A stretch of 23,387 nucleotides of DNA from Candidatus Sordicultor fermentans (GTDB taxonomy: Bacteria; Atribacterota; Atribacteria; Atribacterales; Caldatribacteriaceae). Location of the stretch: positions 1 through 23,387 of the forward strand of contig DGDO01000036.1 of assembly GCA_002385475.1 (NCBI GenBank), in the 5' to 3' direction. Below, in pieces: positions 22,022 to 23,387 of this stretch (its first letter is position 1; every line of letters starts with the position of its first letter). The translations under genes were made by a program, and so were the position numbers. The notes under the pieces were generated by a model. It ran no database searches and had not been told where the DNA came from. It worked only from the letters and a program-made list of their open reading frames with translations.

Positions 22022-22060
22022 AAAAGGTGTCTACCGCCTGGTAGACACCTTTTGTGTTTT
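22022..22060 (+). terminator. Rho-independent terminator of the aldo/keto reductase gene
   Basis: A 14-bp perfect stem, AAAAGGTGTCTACC (22022-22035) with GGTAGACACCTTTT (22040-22053), has a GCCT loop and is followed by GTGTTTTAT. It begins 16 bases after the stop codon. Confidence 0.88.
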
Positions 22061-22176
22061 ATACCTCCAAAATACCCCCTTACGATAAGGATAGTAAATA
22101 GTTTCTGTCCCCATCACAAGAAATGATGAGCTCTTCTGAACATTGAAAAAATATTTCCAGGAAAAGAGAAAAAATC

Positions 22177-22185
22177 TGTTATAAT
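22177..22185 (+). promoter_or_regulatory. Extended -10 promoter for the aldolase gene
   Basis: TG (22177-22178), one base, then a perfect TATAAT (22180-22185). No good -35 at 16-18 bases, as usual for extended -10 promoters. The ATG is 34 bases downstream of the -10 box, with AAAGGAG eight bases before it. Confidence 0.55.
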
Positions 22186-22218
22186 TTCAGAACAGCCAAA
22201 AAGAAAGGAGCTTTATTT

Positions 22219-23085
22219 ATGCCTTTAGTCTCTACTCAAACTATTCTAAAATTAGCTGAAGAGAAGAACTTTGCTCTTCCTGCTTTCAACGTTCCTATAC
22301 CTGAGTTTATTTTGTGGGTTTTGGAAGAAGGAGAAGAAATGCGTGCTCCCCTGATTATCCAGGTAGCTCCGGTGGAATATGAAGCCCTGGATATAAGGAT
22401 GTTTTATGGAACGTTACTTTTTCTATCTCAGAAATTTTCTATACCCTTTTCTCTCCACTTAGACCATGCTCATCACCTAGAAGATATTCTTTTAGCCATA
22501 CAAAATGGTTTTTCATCGGTAATGATCGACGGTTCCCGTCTACCTTTAGAAGAAAATATTCGTCTGACCAATAAAGTAATAGAAATTGCCCATCCAGTGG
22601 AGGTACTAGTAGAAGGAGAATTAGGAAGAGTAGGAGGATTAGAAGGAGATGAAAGCTGGGAAGAGAAAAGCAAAGAAGAGGATTTCTTTACTTCCCCTCA
22701 AGAAGCGCAGGAGTTTACTGGTAAAGCACCAGTAGATATGCTGGCTGTGGCAGTAGGAACTCGTCACGGATTATACAAAGGGAGAACACCCCAGCTCCAA
22801 TTTGAGCGCATTAAAGAAATCAGAGCGAAAACCAGTTTACCTCTCGTCATTCATGGAGGAAGCGGTACACCTCGAGAGCAACTACGAAAGGCAGCGCAAC
22901 TGGGAGTGAGAAAGATAAACTTTAGCACCGCCTTGCGAGTGCAATACTTAAGTGCTTTCCAAGAATACTTAGCGAACCATCCCGAAGAGCTCATGGTGGG
23001 TAAAATTTTACAGGGGATAGAAGGCAAAGTAAAAGAAGCGATAAGGGAATGTATAATTGCCTCTTGCGCAGAGGGTAAAGTGTAA
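22219..23085 (+). CDS. Class II ketose-bisphosphate aldolase (Fba/GatY/KbaY-like)
   Basis: A 288-residue zinc-dependent class II aldolase, cytoplasmic (beta/alpha)8 barrel. Catalytic Asp82 and zinc ligand His83 are in L-H-L-D-H-A (79-84). The E-G-E-L-G-R-V-G-G loop (132-140) gives Glu134; further zinc ligands are His183 (G-T-R-H-G-L-Y) and His212 (V-I-H-G-G-S-G). The phosphate-binding segment near the end of the barrel reads K-I-N-F-S-T-A-L-R (232-240) in place of N-I-D-T-D of fructose-bisphosphate aldolase; N-x-x-T is closer to the tagatose-bisphosphate (GatY/KbaY) form, so the substrate is not fixed. A glutamate-rich insert (144-155) follows the mobile loop. Own promoter and terminator. It would split a ketose bisphosphate into dihydroxyacetone phosphate and an aldehyde, in glycolysis or sugar catabolism. 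Confidence 0.92.
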   Translation: MPLVSTQTILKLAEEKNFALPAFNVPIPEFILWVLEEGEEMRAPLIIQVAPVEYEALDIRMFYGTLLFLSQKFSIPFSLHLDHAHHLEDILLAIQNGFSSVMIDGSRLPLEENIRLTNKVIEIAHPVEVLVEGELGRVGGLEGDESWEEKSKEEDFFTSPQEAQEFTGKAPVDMLAVAVGTRHGLYKGRTPQLQFERIKEIRAKTSLPLVIHGGSGTPREQLRKAAQLGVRKINFSTALRVQYLSAFQEYLANHPEELMVGKILQGIEGKVKEAIRECIIASCAEGKV

Positions 23086-23133
23086 CGTAAGTTACTCTCC
23101 GCATTATTTCCAGATTATTTATCAAACGCCTAT

Positions 23134-23174
23134 CTCTCCTCTCTTTTTTTCTAGGAGAGGAGAGTCTTTTTTTT
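23134..23174 (+). terminator. Rho-independent terminator of the aldolase gene
   Basis: A perfect 10-bp stem, CTCTCCTCTC (23134-23143) with GAGAGGAGAG (23155-23164), has an 11-base loop and is followed by TC and eight T residues. It lies about 50 bases after the aldolase stop. Confidence 0.85.
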
Positions 23175-23194
23175 GAGATTTCATTGTTTCCGAT

Positions 23195-23219
23195 ATTCCC
23201 GAAGTCAGTAATCGGGAAT
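23195..23219. other. Small hairpin between convergent genes
   Basis: ATTCCCGA (23195-23202) pairs with TCGGGAAT (23212-23219), 9-base loop. It lies 35 bases beyond the stop of the kinase gene on the minus strand but has no T-tract there, so its role as a terminator is uncertain. Confidence 0.4.
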
Positions 23220-23253
23220 GTAAATAAGTTTAAAAATTGTAGATTCGGCTCAA

Positions 23254-23387
23254 TCAGTTTTCTTCGTTTTTATCCTCAACACACAACAAAACCCGAAAAA
23301 TTACCGAATCTCCTTCCCCATAATGAGCACTGATTCTCCCGCCCATCCGCGCCACAGCCTCTTTAGCTAAATATAACCCCACTCCTC
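23254..23387 (-). CDS. Sensor histidine kinase, C-terminal end (partial)
   Basis: The last 43 codons of a minus-strand gene that continues past the right edge of the window; the stop is TGA at 23254-23256. The peptide starts G-V-G-L-Y-L-A-K-E, the G2-box ATP-binding motif of histidine kinase (HATPase_c) domains. It goes on with the usual final strand pattern (M-G-G-R-I-S-A, then G-S/D-V-x-F-R-V-L-L), followed by a short acidic tail. Such kinases autophosphorylate on a conserved histidine and pass phosphate to a response regulator. The sensor and dimerisation parts are outside the window, so the signal is unknown. The gene converges on the aldolase gene. Confidence 0.8.
   Translation of the reverse strand, partial: GVGLYLAKEAVARMGGRISAHYGEGDSVIFRVLLCVEDKNEEN

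Noticed and set aside
1..23387. tRNA, rRNA, CRISPR arrays or intact insertion sequences
   Set aside because: I looked through the intergenic regions on both strands and saw no cloverleaf, no regularly spaced repeats and no complete transposase.

Overview
This is a compact bacterial chromosome segment of fairly low GC (about 40% by eye), with tight operons, good Shine-Dalgarno sites, several TTG/GTG starts and intrinsic terminators. The gene content points to an anaerobic, Firmicutes-like or deep-branching fermenter such as Atribacterota or Dictyoglomota. The evidence is a stand-alone SufC-SufB Fe-S assembly pair, DUF951 next to ychF, a PflA-like radical SAM enzyme, a DUF2148 Fe-S protein and an Fe-type alcohol dehydrogenase. 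The phylum is an inference and stays open. I found no rRNA, tRNA, CRISPR array or intact mobile element.

Layout, left to right. 1-843 is non-coding apart from a possible 31-codon ORF; it holds a strong terminator and a cluster of palindromes. 844-2696 (minus) is nitroreductase, DUF951, ychF. 2770-4980 (minus) is a membrane-anchored giant coiled-coil protein with a C-terminal LysM domain. 5377-7686 (minus) is an operon of radical SAM enzyme, DUF2148 Fe-S protein and an uncharacterised one-helix membrane protein, closed by a long hairpin. 8083-12371 (minus) reads as one six-gene operon: sufC, sufB, a stand-alone Lrp/AsnC effector domain, a LexA-like regulator that has lost its protease serine, an Fe-ADH-family enzyme lacking one metal-ligand histidine, and a cupin whose stop codon lies in a perfect 18-bp hairpin. 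12414-13559 (minus) is an ornithine/lysine-type decarboxylase. 14161-15159 (plus) is a class IV aminotransferase. 15264-20664 (minus) is a sugar ABC importer operon of the rhamnose/AI-2 type (binding protein, terminator-like hairpin, double ATPase, two permeases, degenerate periplasmic-binding-like protein). 21032-22006 and 22219-23085 (plus) are an aldo/keto reductase and a class II ketose-bisphosphate aldolase, each with its own terminator. The right edge holds the C-terminal end of a sensor histidine kinase (minus).

How the genes fit together. The right part looks like carbohydrate uptake and processing: importer, divergent aldo/keto reductase, aldolase. The centre couples Fe-S cluster assembly to two regulators and two metal-dependent proteins, which suggests a metal- or redox-responsive unit that has not been characterised as such. 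The left part combines a translation-associated ATPase with envelope proteins and a redox Fe-S operon of unknown function. The most interesting items are the non-cleavable LexA-like protein in the Fe-S operon, the radical SAM/DUF2148/membrane-protein operon, the hairpin fused to the cupin stop codon, the cysteine-rich binding-protein relative ending the transporter operon, and an apparent excess of CTCGAG.
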